From Candidatus Howiella intestinavium (GTDB lineage: Bacteria > Bacillota > Clostridia > Oscillospirales > Acutalibacteraceae): DNA of 51,794 nt. This document shows positions 24,507-33,567 of this stretch, piece after piece. The position numbers and the translations under genes were made by a program. Positions within the stretch are counted from its first letter, which is position 1. The number at the start of each line of letters is the position of its first letter. The stretch lies in NCBI GenBank assembly GCA_904420585.1, contig CAJFVX010000064.1:1-51794 (forward strand), written 5' to 3'. Below the pieces are notes generated by a model, which did no database searches, was not told the DNA's origin, and saw nothing but the letters and a program-made list of their open reading frames with translations.

Positions 24507-27500
24507 ATGAAGAAAAAAGCCATCCGAGCCGGCGCCGCCTTCCTGGGCGGCATTATGGCGGCCGGCACATTTTCCGTTGCTGCGGTGGCAGAGGAGCCCC
24601 AGACTATCTACGCTGTGTCCACCTCCCATCTGGACACGGTCTGGAGCTGGCCGCTGGAGGAGACCATCAGCCGGTTTCTTCCCAATACCCTGCGGGATAA
24701 TTTTGCCCTTATTGAAGAATATCCCGATTTTCAGTTTAATTTTGAGGGGGCTTACCGCTATCAGCTGATGGAGGAATACTATCCCGAGGAATTTGAAAAG
24801 GTCAAGGAGTATGTAAAATCCGGCAACTGGAACCCGGCGGGCAGCGGCCTGGAGAACGGGGATGTGAACGTGCCATCCCCGGAGGCCCTCTTCCGCAATT
24901 TCCTGTACGGCAACAACTATTTTGAGGATGAGTTGGGGGAGCGGAGCCGGGATATTTACCTGCCTGACTGCTTTGGGTTCGGCTATGCCCTTCCGTCTAT
25001 TGCTGCCCACTCCAACCTCATCGGCTTTTCTACCCAAAAGCTGTCCTGGGGTAATACCTTCGCCGGGGAAACTCTTCCTTTTGACGTAGGCGTTTGGCGG
25101 GGTGTGGATGGCAATTCCATCCTGGCCAATATCAATTACAACGGTTATACCTCCAGTTTTTCGGGCGGCCTGCGTGAAAACGAAGATGCCTTAAAGCGTC
25201 TGCAGAGAAGCCCGCTTGGCTACATCAGTATGATATTCGGTCCCGGCGGCGACCGGGGCGGCGCGGTAGGGGAATCCACCGTCTCCTCCATCGCGCAGGA
25301 GTTCCAGAGCAATACATCCAGCAACGTCAATGTCAAATTCGCTTCTACTTATGAGATGTTCGAGGATATCCTTGCGGCCGGCGATGAGGATAAGCTGGAA
25401 ACCTACGACGGCGAACTGCTGCTCAAGCAGCATGGGTCGGGCGGCTATACCTCCCGGGCAATTTCCAAGCGGTGGAACCGCCGCGCCGAACTGCTGGGTG
25501 ACGCGGCCGAACGCAGCAATGTGGCTTCCAGCTATTTGGGCGTATCGGATTATCCCACCGAGCTGTTTGAAGAAATCTGGACCCGGGTTATCGCCCATCA
25601 GTTCCACGATGATATCCCCGGTACCAGCAACAGCATCACCTACGCCCGCAGCTGGAACGACTATATGGTGGCCATTAAGCAGTTTGCAGCCGAATATGAA
25701 AACGGCGTATCCGGCGTGGCGTCCATGATGGATACGAGGGTGGATGAAGGCGTGCCGGTTGTGGTCAACAACCCGGTGGCCACCCGCCGCAGCGACGTGG
25801 TAGAAGCTGAGGTCCTGCTCCGTTCCGACCTGCCCTACGTGCGGGTCTATGACGACACGGGGGCAGAAGTGGCCGCCCAGGTCCTTTCCCGCAGCGGCGA
25901 CACTTACAAAATCGCTTTTATCGCCGACGTGGACTCCATGGGCTACCGCACCTACCAGGTCGTTCCTTCCAGCACGGCCAGCGGCGTACAGACGGGGCTC
26001 TCGGTCAGTCAGAACAGCCTTTCCAATGATAAATACACTGTGACCATCGACCGGAACGGCGATATTTCCAGCATTTACGACAAGGAGACCAGCAAGGAGC
26101 TGCTCAATAATCCTATCCGGCTGGGCCTGTTCAATAACGGATATGTATATTGGGCCGCCTGGGAGCTGAATTTTGACAGCTATGCTTTCAAGACCGCAGA
26201 TGACTATGTGAGCGCTACCCCCACCTTGGAGGTTGTGGAAAACGGCCCGGCCCGGGTGGCTGTGAAAATCACCCGGTCCTACGGCGAATCCACCTATGAG
26301 CAGACGGTCAGCCTGACCGCCGGCGGCCAGATTGTCACGGTGGATAATCTGGTGGACTGGCAGGAGAGCGGCAAATTCCTGAAGGCCGAATTTGACCTGA
26401 CTTCCTCCAACCCCACAGCAACCTATGACCTGGGGCTGGGCGCCATCCAGCGGGGCAACAACGAAAGGCAGCAGAGTGATACGGTTGGCCAGAACAAGGC
26501 CGAGGTGCCCCTGCAGAAGTGGGCCGACCTCAGCGCTACCGATGACAGCTATGGCGTGTCCATTATCAACGACTGCAAGTACGGCATGGATAAGTACAAC
26601 GACAGCACCCTGCGCCTGACCCTTATCTATACGCCGGAAAATGACTACGACCACGGCAGCGACACCCAGGCCTGGGCGGATGAGAACTACGGCCCCGCCG
26701 GCATGACGGTACAGGATCACGGGGAGAACCGGTTTGCCTATGCCATTTACGGCCACGCAGGGGACGCCGGGGCATCGGATGTACAGCTGGAAGCCGAGGC
26801 TTTCAACCAGCCCATGAACGCCTTCCAGACCGACGCCCACACGGGAAGCCTTGGCTCGGATTACAGCTTTGGTTCCATCAGCAACGATAAGGTACTGGTG
26901 CGGGCGGTGAAGCAAGCCGAACGCAGCGATGAAATCATTGTGCGTTTCAACGAAGGTTCCGGCGAAGCGGCCGAGAATGTGGAGTTTACCCTGGGCAGCG
27001 GCATCCAGAGCGCCAGGGAAGTCTATGCCTCCGAGGAAGAGGTAGAGGGTTCCGAAGTCACCGTCCGGGACGGCAAACTGGTGTTTGATATCGGCGCCTA
27101 TGGCGTCAAGTCCTTTGCGCTGACCCTGCAGGATCCCGACAGCACGGGGACGGCCCTGGCCACTGAGACGGTGGATCTGCCTTACAATATCGACGTATAT
27201 TCCTCCAACGACGACAAGAGCGACGGCGGCTTTAACCGCATCGGCGATGCCTACGCCGCCGAATTGGTGCCCGATACCTTTGTCCGCGCCGGCATCCCCT
27301 ATGTGACCGGCAGCAAGCAGGACGGGGCCGACAATGCCGTGCAGGCGGCCGGCCAGACCATCCAGCTGCCCGAAGGCTACGGCACCCTGAAAATCCTGGC
27401 CGCCTCCATAAACGGCGACAAGGATGTCACCTTCCGGGTAGGGAATGAGGATGTGACCCTGCAAATCGGGGATTATGCCGAAAATGTGGCCGCCTGGGAT

Positions 27501-30152
27501 TTGGAGGATCTGGGGATCACCGGTTATGTCAAGGAGCAGACGCCGGCCCTGGTCACCACCCATCGGCATACCTACGGCGAGGACAACTATGCCGCCACCA
27601 CCTATATGTTCTCTTATGAAATCGATGTGAGCGGCGCCGACAGCATTACCCTTCCCGACGACAGCGATATCCTGATTTTCGCCGCCACGGCGGTGGACGA
27701 CGAAAACCGTTCCCTGACCACGGCTAGCGAACTGTACGATCATCGGGAAAGGGCGGAGGAGCCCGCGCTGCCCACCGGCGTGCTTTTTGAAACCGGCTTT
27801 GAAGAGGGCGATCTGCTGCCCCGGGAAAACTACACCACCAACAGCAGCAATGTTTCCGATTATACCTGCGAAGTGGTGGCCGATCCCACCGGCGGCGAAG
27901 GCAACGTCCTGCGTATGACAGGCAATGACAGCAGCGATTCCGGTTCCTTCATCTATTTTACCATCTATCTGGATCAGGCCATCCGGGTGACTGAAAACAC
28001 GACCCTCAGCTATCGATTCTATGCCGGCAATGATTTGGGCAGATATACGGCGATAGATATGGATTTCAGCTCCGGTTCCTCTCTGCGCGACCGAAGTTCG
28101 GCTGTAGACGCGGACGGGGTGCGGATGCATCCCAATGCCGGACATGGACAGACGGGAGAGTGGGTGACTATCACCTGCGACTTATCGGCCTGTGCGCAAA
28201 ATGCGGTTATCACCAAAATTGTGTTTGCTTATGATCATCCGGGGGACACCGGCGAGTTTGTGGCCTATTTGGACGATTTGAAAATCAGCACACCGGAGGA
28301 TCCCCTGCAGCTGAAGATCGACGAGGCCCAAGCCATAGACCGCAGTCTGTACACCGATGCTTCTTTGGCTGCTTTGGACGAGGCGCTGAACCTGCTCATC
28401 GAACTGCGGGCCGACAATGCGACAGAGCGGGAAATCGACTTTGCCGCCGACCTGCTGGAAGAGGCCATGGCCGATCTGGTGGAACGGCGCGACGGTTTTG
28501 AAAAAATTGACGCCTGGACCTATAATGAGACCAGCGGGGTGGGAATTGATGAGGATTCGGACGGCAATCCCACCAACCTGGGCGGTATCAGCAGCGGGGC
28601 CTGGGTTACCTATAAGGCTCTGGATTTCGGTGACACGGGCACAAACCGGATGGAAATCGACTATTCCGGCTGGAATACCGGCCTGGATGCCAAGGCGGAA
28701 ATCCACTTGGGAGATGCAAACGGCGAATTGCTGGGTACTTTGGAAATTCCCCAGACCTCCGATATGCAGGGAGCTGCAGACTGGAGTAAGTACAGTAAGG
28801 TGCAGGTCAATCTGAATCGTACCCTGACGGGCGAACAGGATATCACCATTATATTTATCGGTTCCCAGGGACATGTCTGCAATGTTCGTTCCTTCTGGTT
28901 TAAGGAGGTTGGCAGCCGTGAAACCTTGCAGGCGGCCCTGAGCAAAGCCCAAAATATCAACCGCATCGGTAAGAGCAGCAGCAGCCTGGCTGCTCTGGAT
29001 GCGGCCATTACGGCGGCCCAAACGCTGCTGCAGGGGAGCGAGCTGTCTCAATCTGATGCCGAAACAGCAATGGATGCCCTGTATGCGGCTATAGAAGGAT
29101 TGGCCGATGTCCGCAACCCCTATCTGCAAATTGACGCTTGGGAATATGGCTCCAGTGCGAACCTGAGCATAGACTACGACAGCAGCGGCAATCCCACCAA
29201 TTTGGGCGGCGTACTGCAAAACGCCTATGCAATTTATAACGACATGGGCTTTGGCAATGTGGGGGCTGGTTCCGTAACCATCAACTATGCCGGCTGGAAT
29301 ACCGGTACCGATGCCCGGGCCGAAATCCGTCTGGGGGACGAAAACGGCGAGCTGGTGGGTACAGTGTCCATTCCCCAAACATCCACCATGCAGGGCGCGG
29401 CCGATTGGAGCCAATATACCACTGTGACTGCTGAGTTGGATCAGGTCATCACCGGCGATCAGGATATCTGCGTGGTCTTCCGCGGCAGCGGTACCCATGT
29501 GGCCAATGTCAAATATCTGCGGTTCCAATACGCCGATCCGGACGCCGCTCTGGAAGAGGCGCTGGCGGAAGCCGAAAAAGTTGACCGTACGGATAAGACG
29601 GCCGAAAGTTTGGCTGTTCTGGATAAGGCCATACAGGCGGCCGAAAGCCTGCTGCAAAAGGGTAATCCCACCTCCGAAGAGGCTGCAGAAGCCATTGCGG
29701 CCATCAGCCAGGCCATAGAGAATCTGGAAATCTACCGGCCCTATGCCGCTCTGGAAGAAGCTTTGGAGAAGGCGCGGAATGTCGACCGCACGGGCAAGAC
29801 GGCCGAAAGCCTGGCTGTTCTGGATCAGGCCATCGCACATGCAGAGGCTCTGCTGGAAGCTGGCGAAATGACCGAGACGGAAATGCAGGAGGCTATCCAG
29901 GCCCTGGAGGAGGCCATCAGCGGCCTGGAAGATATCACGGTGATCAAGGGCGACTGCAATGGCGACGGCATTGTAAATATCCAGGATGTCATGACCGCAT
30001 GTAGGGTGCTTGCCCGTTCCAATATAGGCATGGAGCCTGAGCCGGAAGAACAGGCTGCTGTGGACATGAACAACGATAATGTCGTTAATATTGAAGATAT
30101 CATGCTTATCTGTCGGGTTATCGCCACCAATAAATCATCCTCCGTATCATGA
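24507..30152 (+). CDS. Secreted GH38 alpha-mannosidase with CBM, FIVAR-like and dockerin modules
   Basis: 1,881 residues. The signal peptide is residues 1-28, with cleavage likely after AVA. The catalytic GH38 domain has zinc ligands H41 and D43 (TSHLDTVWSW), nucleophile D154 (PDCFGFGYALP) and IAHQFHDDIPGTS matching the HHD block. A GH38 beta-sandwich region follows, then a lectin-like module near residues 1090-1250 (LFETGFEEGDLL onward). After that comes FIVAR-like helix bundle, CBM6/35-like module (about 1334-1468), FIVAR, second CBM (about 1542-1676), two more FIVAR repeats, and a C-terminal dockerin (GDCNGDGIVNIQDVM, VDMNNDNVVNIEDIM). It should trim alpha-mannosides outside the cell while docked on a cohesin scaffold. 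The start has GGAGG 8 bases upstream, and the gene is monocistronic. Alpha-mannosidase linkage preference cannot be read from sequence. Confidence 0.92.
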   Translation: MKKKAIRAGAAFLGGIMAAGTFSVAAVAEEPQTIYAVSTSHLDTVWSWPLEETISRFLPNTLRDNFALIEEYPDFQFNFEGAYRYQLMEEYYPEEFEKVKEYVKSGNWNPAGSGLENGDVNVPSPEALFRNFLYGNNYFEDELGERSRDIYLPDCFGFGYALPSIAAHSNLIGFSTQKLSWGNTFAGETLPFDVGVWRGVDGNSILANINYNGYTSSFSGGLRENEDALKRLQRSPLGYISMIFGPGGDRGGAVGESTVSSIAQEFQSNTSSNVNVKFASTYEMFEDILAAGDEDKLETYDGELLLKQHGSGGYTSRAISKRWNRRAELLGDAAERSNVASSYLGVSDYPTELFEEIWTRVIAHQFHDDIPGTSNSITYARSWNDYMVAIKQFAAEYENGVSGVASMMDTRVDEGVPVVVNNPVATRRSDVVEAEVLLRSDLPYVRVYDDTGAEVAAQVLSRSGDTYKIAFIADVDSMGYRTYQVVPSSTASGVQTGLSVSQNSLSNDKYTVTIDRNGDISSIYDKETSKELLNNPIRLGLFNNGYVYWAAWELNFDSYAFKTADDYVSATPTLEVVENGPARVAVKITRSYGESTYEQTVSLTAGGQIVTVDNLVDWQESGKFLKAEFDLTSSNPTATYDLGLGAIQRGNNERQQSDTVGQNKAEVPLQKWADLSATDDSYGVSIINDCKYGMDKYNDSTLRLTLIYTPENDYDHGSDTQAWADENYGPAGMTVQDHGENRFAYAIYGHAGDAGASDVQLEAEAFNQPMNAFQTDAHTGSLGSDYSFGSISNDKVLVRAVKQAERSDEIIVRFNEGSGEAAENVEFTLGSGIQSAREVYASEEEVEGSEVTVRDGKLVFDIGAYGVKSFALTLQDPDSTGTALATETVDLPYNIDVYSSNDDKSDGGFNRIGDAYAAELVPDTFVRAGIPYVTGSKQDGADNAVQAAGQTIQLPEGYGTLKILAASINGDKDVTFRVGNEDVTLQIGDYAENVAAWDLEDLGITGYVKEQTPALVTTHRHTYGEDNYAATTYMFSYEIDVSGADSITLPDDSDILIFAATAVDDENRSLTTASELYDHRERAEEPALPTGVLFETGFEEGDLLPRENYTTNSSNVSDYTCEVVADPTGGEGNVLRMTGNDSSDSGSFIYFTIYLDQAIRVTENTTLSYRFYAGNDLGRYTAIDMDFSSGSSLRDRSSAVDADGVRMHPNAGHGQTGEWVTITCDLSACAQNAVITKIVFAYDHPGDTGEFVAYLDDLKISTPEDPLQLKIDEAQAIDRSLYTDASLAALDEALNLLIELRADNATEREIDFAADLLEEAMADLVERRDGFEKIDAWTYNETSGVGIDEDSDGNPTNLGGISSGAWVTYKALDFGDTGTNRMEIDYSGWNTGLDAKAEIHLGDANGELLGTLEIPQTSDMQGAADWSKYSKVQVNLNRTLTGEQDITIIFIGSQGHVCNVRSFWFKEVGSRETLQAALSKAQNINRIGKSSSSLAALDAAITAAQTLLQGSELSQSDAETAMDALYAAIEGLADVRNPYLQIDAWEYGSSANLSIDYDSSGNPTNLGGVLQNAYAIYNDMGFGNVGAGSVTINYAGWNTGTDARAEIRLGDENGELVGTVSIPQTSTMQGAADWSQYTTVTAELDQVITGDQDICVVFRGSGTHVANVKYLRFQYADPDAALEEALAEAEKVDRTDKTAESLAVLDKAIQAAESLLQKGNPTSEEAAEAIAAISQAIENLEIYRPYAALEEALEKARNVDRTGKTAESLAVLDQAIAHAEALLEAGEMTETEMQEAIQALEEAISGLEDITVIKGDCNGDGIVNIQDVMTACRVLARSNIGMEPEPEEQAAVDMNNDNVVNIEDIMLICRVIATNKSSSVS
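28506..28910 (+). repeat. CBM6/35-like module repeat, copy 1
   Basis: In-gene duplication with the segment at 29130-29534, offset 624 bases. Both copies encode IDAW, GNPTNLGG, YSGWNTG or YAGWNTG, and MQGAADWS at matching positions. The repeat unit is a CBM plus a FIVAR-like bundle. Confidence 0.85.
29130..29534 (+). repeat. CBM6/35-like module repeat, copy 2
   Basis: Second copy of the module at 28506-28910. It ends in QDICVVFRGSGTHVANVKYL, the usual C-terminal strand pattern of CBM6-type modules. Confidence 0.85.
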
Positions 30153-30202
30153 CTGACGGCACACATTTCTCTCTGATTGCTACGGCTGGAAATTAAACTG
30201 TG

Positions 30203-30240
30203 TGGGGCCCTCGGTCTGCTAGAGCAGGCTGAGGGGCCCA
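30203..30240. repeat. GC-rich hairpin after the secreted GH38 gene
   Basis: TGGGGCCCTCGGTCTGCT (30203-30220) pairs with 30223-30240, with one mismatch and two G-T pairs. No T-run follows. It may protect the 3' end of the transcript or back up the terminator just downstream. Confidence 0.6.
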
Positions 30241-30254
30241 TTCTGGAAAAAGAA

Positions 30255-30303
30255 AAGACGCTTGCGGAAGACCCAAAGAACTTTCCGCAGGCGTCTTATT
30301 TTG
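30255..30303. terminator. Bidirectional terminator between secreted GH38 and GH43
   Basis: AAGACGCTTGCGGAA (30255-30269) pairs with TTCCGCAGGCGTCTT (30283-30297), with one G-T pair. ATTTTGCTTT follows on the plus strand, and TTTTC follows on the minus strand, so it serves both converging genes. Confidence 0.85.
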
Positions 30304-30321
30304 CTTTACAATATACGTACT

Positions 30322-31500
30322 TTATTCCACATCCAAATTTAGGGGAGCGCTGGTCAGGATTTGCCCGTCGGCCGTCTGCACTTCCGCCCATACCTTGTAA
30401 AAGCCTTTTTGGGGCGTCTCCCAGACAAGGGCGTCCTCCGTCCCTTTGCCTTCGGCCACAGGTTGTCCGGAGGCCAGCAGACGCAGAGAAGTGAAGGCAC
30501 CGCTGTCCGCACCCTTATGCACCCGAAAACGCAGAGGCTTTCCGACCGGATAGGGACCGTTTTCTTCTGCTTCTATCCACACAGGAATAGGGGCGGCCGG
30601 CACGCCGGTGCGGGTCATGCGCACAGTGTAGAGTACGCCGTCCGGGCCGAAATGCAGGGCGTCAATGTTGGCGAAGCGATGCCGGACCGCATCCCCGTCA
30701 TGCTGGTGATAGACGATGAAATAGGCATCCGTGCCGGGCAGGTGCAGCACCGAGTTGTGGCCGGGCCCGATGTATCCCAATTCCATATCGGTGGAGAGGA
30801 TGGGCACCCGTGTGGGCACCCGATGGAAGGGACCGTAGGGGCTTTTGGATACGGCGTAATTTACCCGATAGCTCTGGTCCTTGTCCAGCCGGGGTGCGTC
30901 GCACCAGATGTATTCCGACCAGAGATAATAATATAAGCCATTCCGTTTAAAGACATAAGAGCCTTCGCAGTGATAATCCTTGTCGGGAAAGCAATCGTAA
31001 ACCGTATATTTCTCCCCCTGGAAGGAGAGCATATCCGGCGCCAGTTTGCGCATAAACATCTGGCCGCTGAAGGTGGCGCCCCAATACAGATAGGTTTCCC
31101 CGTCGTCATCGATGAAGACGCAGGGGTCAATGGAGGACATATCCTCTTCAAATTCCACAAGAGGCCTGCCCAGAGCGTCCTGAAAGGGGCCCAAAGGGGA
31201 GTCAGACACCGCCACGCCGATAGAGCTGTCGGCGCTGAAATAGAAATAGTAGCGGCCGTTGCGCTGAACAATATCCGGCGCCCAGGCGTCCTTCTTTGCC
31301 CAGGAGACATGGGCGAATTTGAGAATCGGCCCCTCGTAGGACCAGTCGGTCAAATCAGCTGAAGACCAGGCGCCGAAGCCCGGTTCGGTCATCATCCCGT
31401 CGGTGGGATAGATGTAATACCGGCCGCCGAACTGCACAATGGTGGGATCGGCTGCCGTCGCCCTTGCTATGATGGGATTTCCCGTGTACTTTGTTTCCAT
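30322..31500 (-). CDS. GH43 glycosidase, cytoplasmic
   Basis: 392 residues of glycoside hydrolase family 43, a five-bladed propeller. Catalytic residues are base D18 (TAADPTIV), pKa modulator D125 (SSIDPCVF) and acid E179 (CEGSYVFKRNG). Family activities include alpha-L-arabinofuranosidase, beta-xylosidase and exo-galactanase, and sequence alone does not decide between them. The last 85 residues form a beta-sandwich Ig-like domain (VWIEAEENGPYPVGKPLRFR onward). There is no signal peptide, so it acts on imported oligosaccharides. I chose ATG 31500 because GGAAGG lies 8 bases upstream; the in-frame GTG three codons earlier is too close to that site. It follows the SDR gene by 40 bases and probably shares its transcript. 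Confidence 0.88.
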   Translation of the reverse strand: METKYTGNPIIARATAADPTIVQFGGRYYIYPTDGMMTEPGFGAWSSADLTDWSYEGPILKFAHVSWAKKDAWAPDIVQRNGRYYFYFSADSSIGVAVSDSPLGPFQDALGRPLVEFEEDMSSIDPCVFIDDDGETYLYWGATFSGQMFMRKLAPDMLSFQGEKYTVYDCFPDKDYHCEGSYVFKRNGLYYYLWSEYIWCDAPRLDKDQSYRVNYAVSKSPYGPFHRVPTRVPILSTDMELGYIGPGHNSVLHLPGTDAYFIVYHQHDGDAVRHRFANIDALHFGPDGVLYTVRMTRTGVPAAPIPVWIEAEENGPYPVGKPLRFRVHKGADSGAFTSLRLLASGQPVAEGKGTEDALVWETPQKGFYKVWAEVQTADGQILTSAPLNLDVE

Positions 31501-31540
31501 AGTTTTCACCTTCCATATTCAGTCTGATAACCAAAGCTTT

Positions 31541-32275
31541 TCAGATAACGTATCCGCCGTTTACCCCCAGTACCTGACCAGTTATAAAGGCGGCCCGGTC
31601 AGAGGCCAGGAAAAGCATAAGCGCGGCCACATCCTCCGGCCGGCCGATGGTTTCCAACGGGGTCTCCTCCCGAAGAGCCTGCAAATCTGCCTCGGAAAGC
31701 CCGGCGTTCATAGGCGTGTCGATAACGCCGGGGGCAATGCAGTTCACACGGATGTGGGAAGGCCCCATTTCCTTGGCCAGCGCCTTGCTGAGCCCGATGA
31801 CGCCGGCCTTTGCGGCCGAGTAGGCCGCCTCGCAGGAGGCGCCTGCCTGTCCCCACATAGAGGACACATTGATAATACAGCCCTTCTTTTTGGAAACCAT
31901 ATAGGGGAGGGCAGCTTTACAGCAAAGGTAAACGCTCTTTAAATTGACATCCAGAATCCTGTCCCATTCGGATTCCGGAAGGTCCATCAGCAGGCCCTGG
32001 GCGGCTATGCCTGCGTTATTGACAAGAACGTCGATTCCGCCGAAGACAGCCGCAGCCTTTGCAAACAGCATTTCTACCTGCCGGCTGTCGGTCAAATCAG
32101 CCTGTACGGCTATGGCCTCGCCGCCGGATGCCCGTACCTCTGCCGCCAGGGAAGCGGCGGCCGCCGATTGGGTGAGATAGGTAAATACGACCTGGAAGCC
32201 GGCGGCGGCGAAAGCCTTTACTGCCGCCCGGCCGATGCCGCCGGATCCGCCTGTAATACAAACCCTTTGCCCCAA
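31541..32275 (-). CDS. Short-chain dehydrogenase/reductase, YmfI/FabG-like
   Basis: 244 residues with all SDR landmarks: the cofactor loop TGGSGGIG at residues 8-15, NNAG near residue 90, a catalytic Ser in NVSSMWGQ, YSAAK with the catalytic Tyr and Lys, and a VNGGYVI C-terminus. NVSSMWGQAGASCEAAYSAA resembles the subgroup annotated as EF-P 5-aminopentanone reductase (YmfI) in Firmicutes more than it resembles fatty-acid FabG. That is a recollection of the family pattern, not a search result. Start TTG 32275 is chosen because CAGGAGGGG lies 7 bases upstream and the Rossmann fold starts there; an ATG far upstream adds 49 unrelated residues. Sugar-alcohol or uronate reductase activity is an alternative, given the GH43 neighbour. 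Confidence 0.82.
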   Translation of the reverse strand: MGQRVCITGGSGGIGRAAVKAFAAAGFQVVFTYLTQSAAAASLAAEVRASGGEAIAVQADLTDSRQVEMLFAKAAAVFGGIDVLVNNAGIAAQGLLMDLPESEWDRILDVNLKSVYLCCKAALPYMVSKKKGCIINVSSMWGQAGASCEAAYSAAKAGVIGLSKALAKEMGPSHIRVNCIAPGVIDTPMNAGLSEADLQALREETPLETIGRPEDVAALMLFLASDRAAFITGQVLGVNGGYVI

Positions 32276-32316
32276 AAAATCCCCTCCTGCATGGTGAGAT
32301 AATTCCACAGTATTAT

Positions 32317-32336
32317 TTATCCGGCCCTTTGGATAA
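32317..32336. repeat. Inverted repeat upstream of the SDR gene
   Basis: TTATCC (32317-32322), 8 bases, GGATAA (32331-32336), within the probable SDR promoter region. It is a possible operator. I found no convincing -35/-10 pair for the SDR gene itself. Confidence 0.35.
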
Positions 32337-32406
32337 GGAAAGTATAACATATTCCGGGAGAAAAATACAGATGCACTTGCAGCCTCCGGGATTTGGAGCC
32401 GGTTGG

Positions 32407-32435
32407 TTGCATGTCTATACAATTTGTGGTATACT
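32407..32435 (+). promoter_or_regulatory. Promoter of the GT2-dxs-recN operon
   Basis: TTGCAT (32407-32412), 17 bases, TATACT (32430-32435). A second -10-like TATAAT (32445-32450) has only a weak -35. Confidence 0.65.
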
Positions 32436-32479
32436 CTATTTTGATATAATAGCAGTATTGTGAAAAGGGGAGAGCGGAC

Positions 32480-33535
32480 TTGCAGCCTCTTGTCAGCGTG
32501 ATTATGCCCGTATACAATGTCCGTCCCTATTTGGAGCGGGCCGTGTACAGCCTGCTTGTCCAGACCTTTTCCGATTTTGAGCTGCTTTTATCCGACGATG
32601 GGTCGAGCGACGGCAGCGCCGCTATCTGCGATGCATTTGCCGCAGCGGACAACCGTGTGCGGGTTTTGCATGGGGAAAACGCCGGCGCGCCGGCCGCCCG
32701 GAACCGGGCTATTGAGCAGGCCGCCGGCCGGTACTTTTACTTTATGGACGCCGACGACTGGGCTGCGCCGGACATGCTGGAACGTCTGGTGACAGCTGCC
32801 GAGGAGCACCAGGCAGAACTGGTGGTGGCCGGCTTTTCCATCGATACGGTCACAAGGCCGGGCGCGGTTTTCCGGCAGGTTAAGGAGGCCGGTCCGGCGG
32901 CCTTTTTCCGGCGGGAAGCCTTCCGCCGGGCCGCGGCCCGCCTTTTCGACAGCAATCTGCTGTATCCTCCCTGGAACAAGCTGTACCGCGCCGATTACAT
33001 TTTGGAAAGGAATATCCGCTTCCCCAACACCTTCTGGGATGATTTTCCCTTCAATCTGCTGGTCATTCGGGATGTGGATCGGGTGGCCCTTCTTCCCAAT
33101 GCCGGCTACCATTTTATGCGGGAGCGGCCTGAGTCGGAAACCGCCCGGTACCGGGAGGGAATGTATGAAAAGCGGGAGGAAGAGCACGGCTGGATGCTGG
33201 AACTTTACAGCTATTGGGGCATACAGGACGCGGCCAGCCGGGAGATGATTGCCCGGCGGCATGCGGAACGGATGGTAGGCTGCATCGAAAACCTCTGCGG
33301 CCCTGCAAGCCCTGTAACCGGCCGGGCCAGGCGGGAAAAGGTGCGGGAAATGCTGTGCGCTCCCCGGCTGCGGGAAAGCCTGCGCCTTGCGCGGCCCCGC
33401 TCTGTTATGATGCGCTGCCTGCTGCTTCCCCTTAAGCTGCGGCTGCCGCGGACGGCCATCGCCATGGGAAAATGCATATCCTTTGTAAAACGGAAATATC
33501 CCGGGCGCTTTGCCCGTTTGAAGGCCGGCAGATAG
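32480..33535 (+). CDS. Family 2 glycosyltransferase
   Basis: 351 residues. A GT-A fold with VSVIMPVYNV at residues 5-14, nucleotide-binding LSDDGSSDGS near residue 37, NAGAPAARNRAIE near residue 67 and the metal-binding MDADDW near residue 90. It would transfer a sugar from a nucleotide donor, most likely for surface polysaccharide or teichoic acid; acceptor and donor are unknown. No membrane segment is clear. The start is TTG 32480, with AAAGGGGAGAG upstream; there is no suitable ATG. It lies 32 bases before dxs and probably shares its promoter, an unusual placement because this gene is not part of the conserved dxs-recN order. Confidence 0.88.
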   Translation: MQPLVSVIMPVYNVRPYLERAVYSLLVQTFSDFELLLSDDGSSDGSAAICDAFAAADNRVRVLHGENAGAPAARNRAIEQAAGRYFYFMDADDWAAPDMLERLVTAAEEHQAELVVAGFSIDTVTRPGAVFRQVKEAGPAAFFRREAFRRAAARLFDSNLLYPPWNKLYRADYILERNIRFPNTFWDDFPFNLLVIRDVDRVALLPNAGYHFMRERPESETARYREGMYEKREEEHGWMLELYSYWGIQDAASREMIARRHAERMVGCIENLCGPASPVTGRARREKVREMLCAPRLRESLRLARPRSVMMRCLLLPLKLRLPRTAIAMGKCISFVKRKYPGRFARLKAGR

Positions 33536-33567
33536 GCCGGCAATATTTAGAAAAAGGAGGTGCCAGG

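Noticed and set aside
25191..28145. 984-codon open frame opposite the secreted GH38 gene
   Set aside because: It lies wholly antisense to a well-supported coding region and has biased Gly/His/Ile composition typical of an antisense shadow; no domain was recognised.
28182..29840. 552-codon antisense frame
   Set aside because: Antisense to the CBM/FIVAR tail of the GH38 gene. Its repeats merely mirror those of the real gene.
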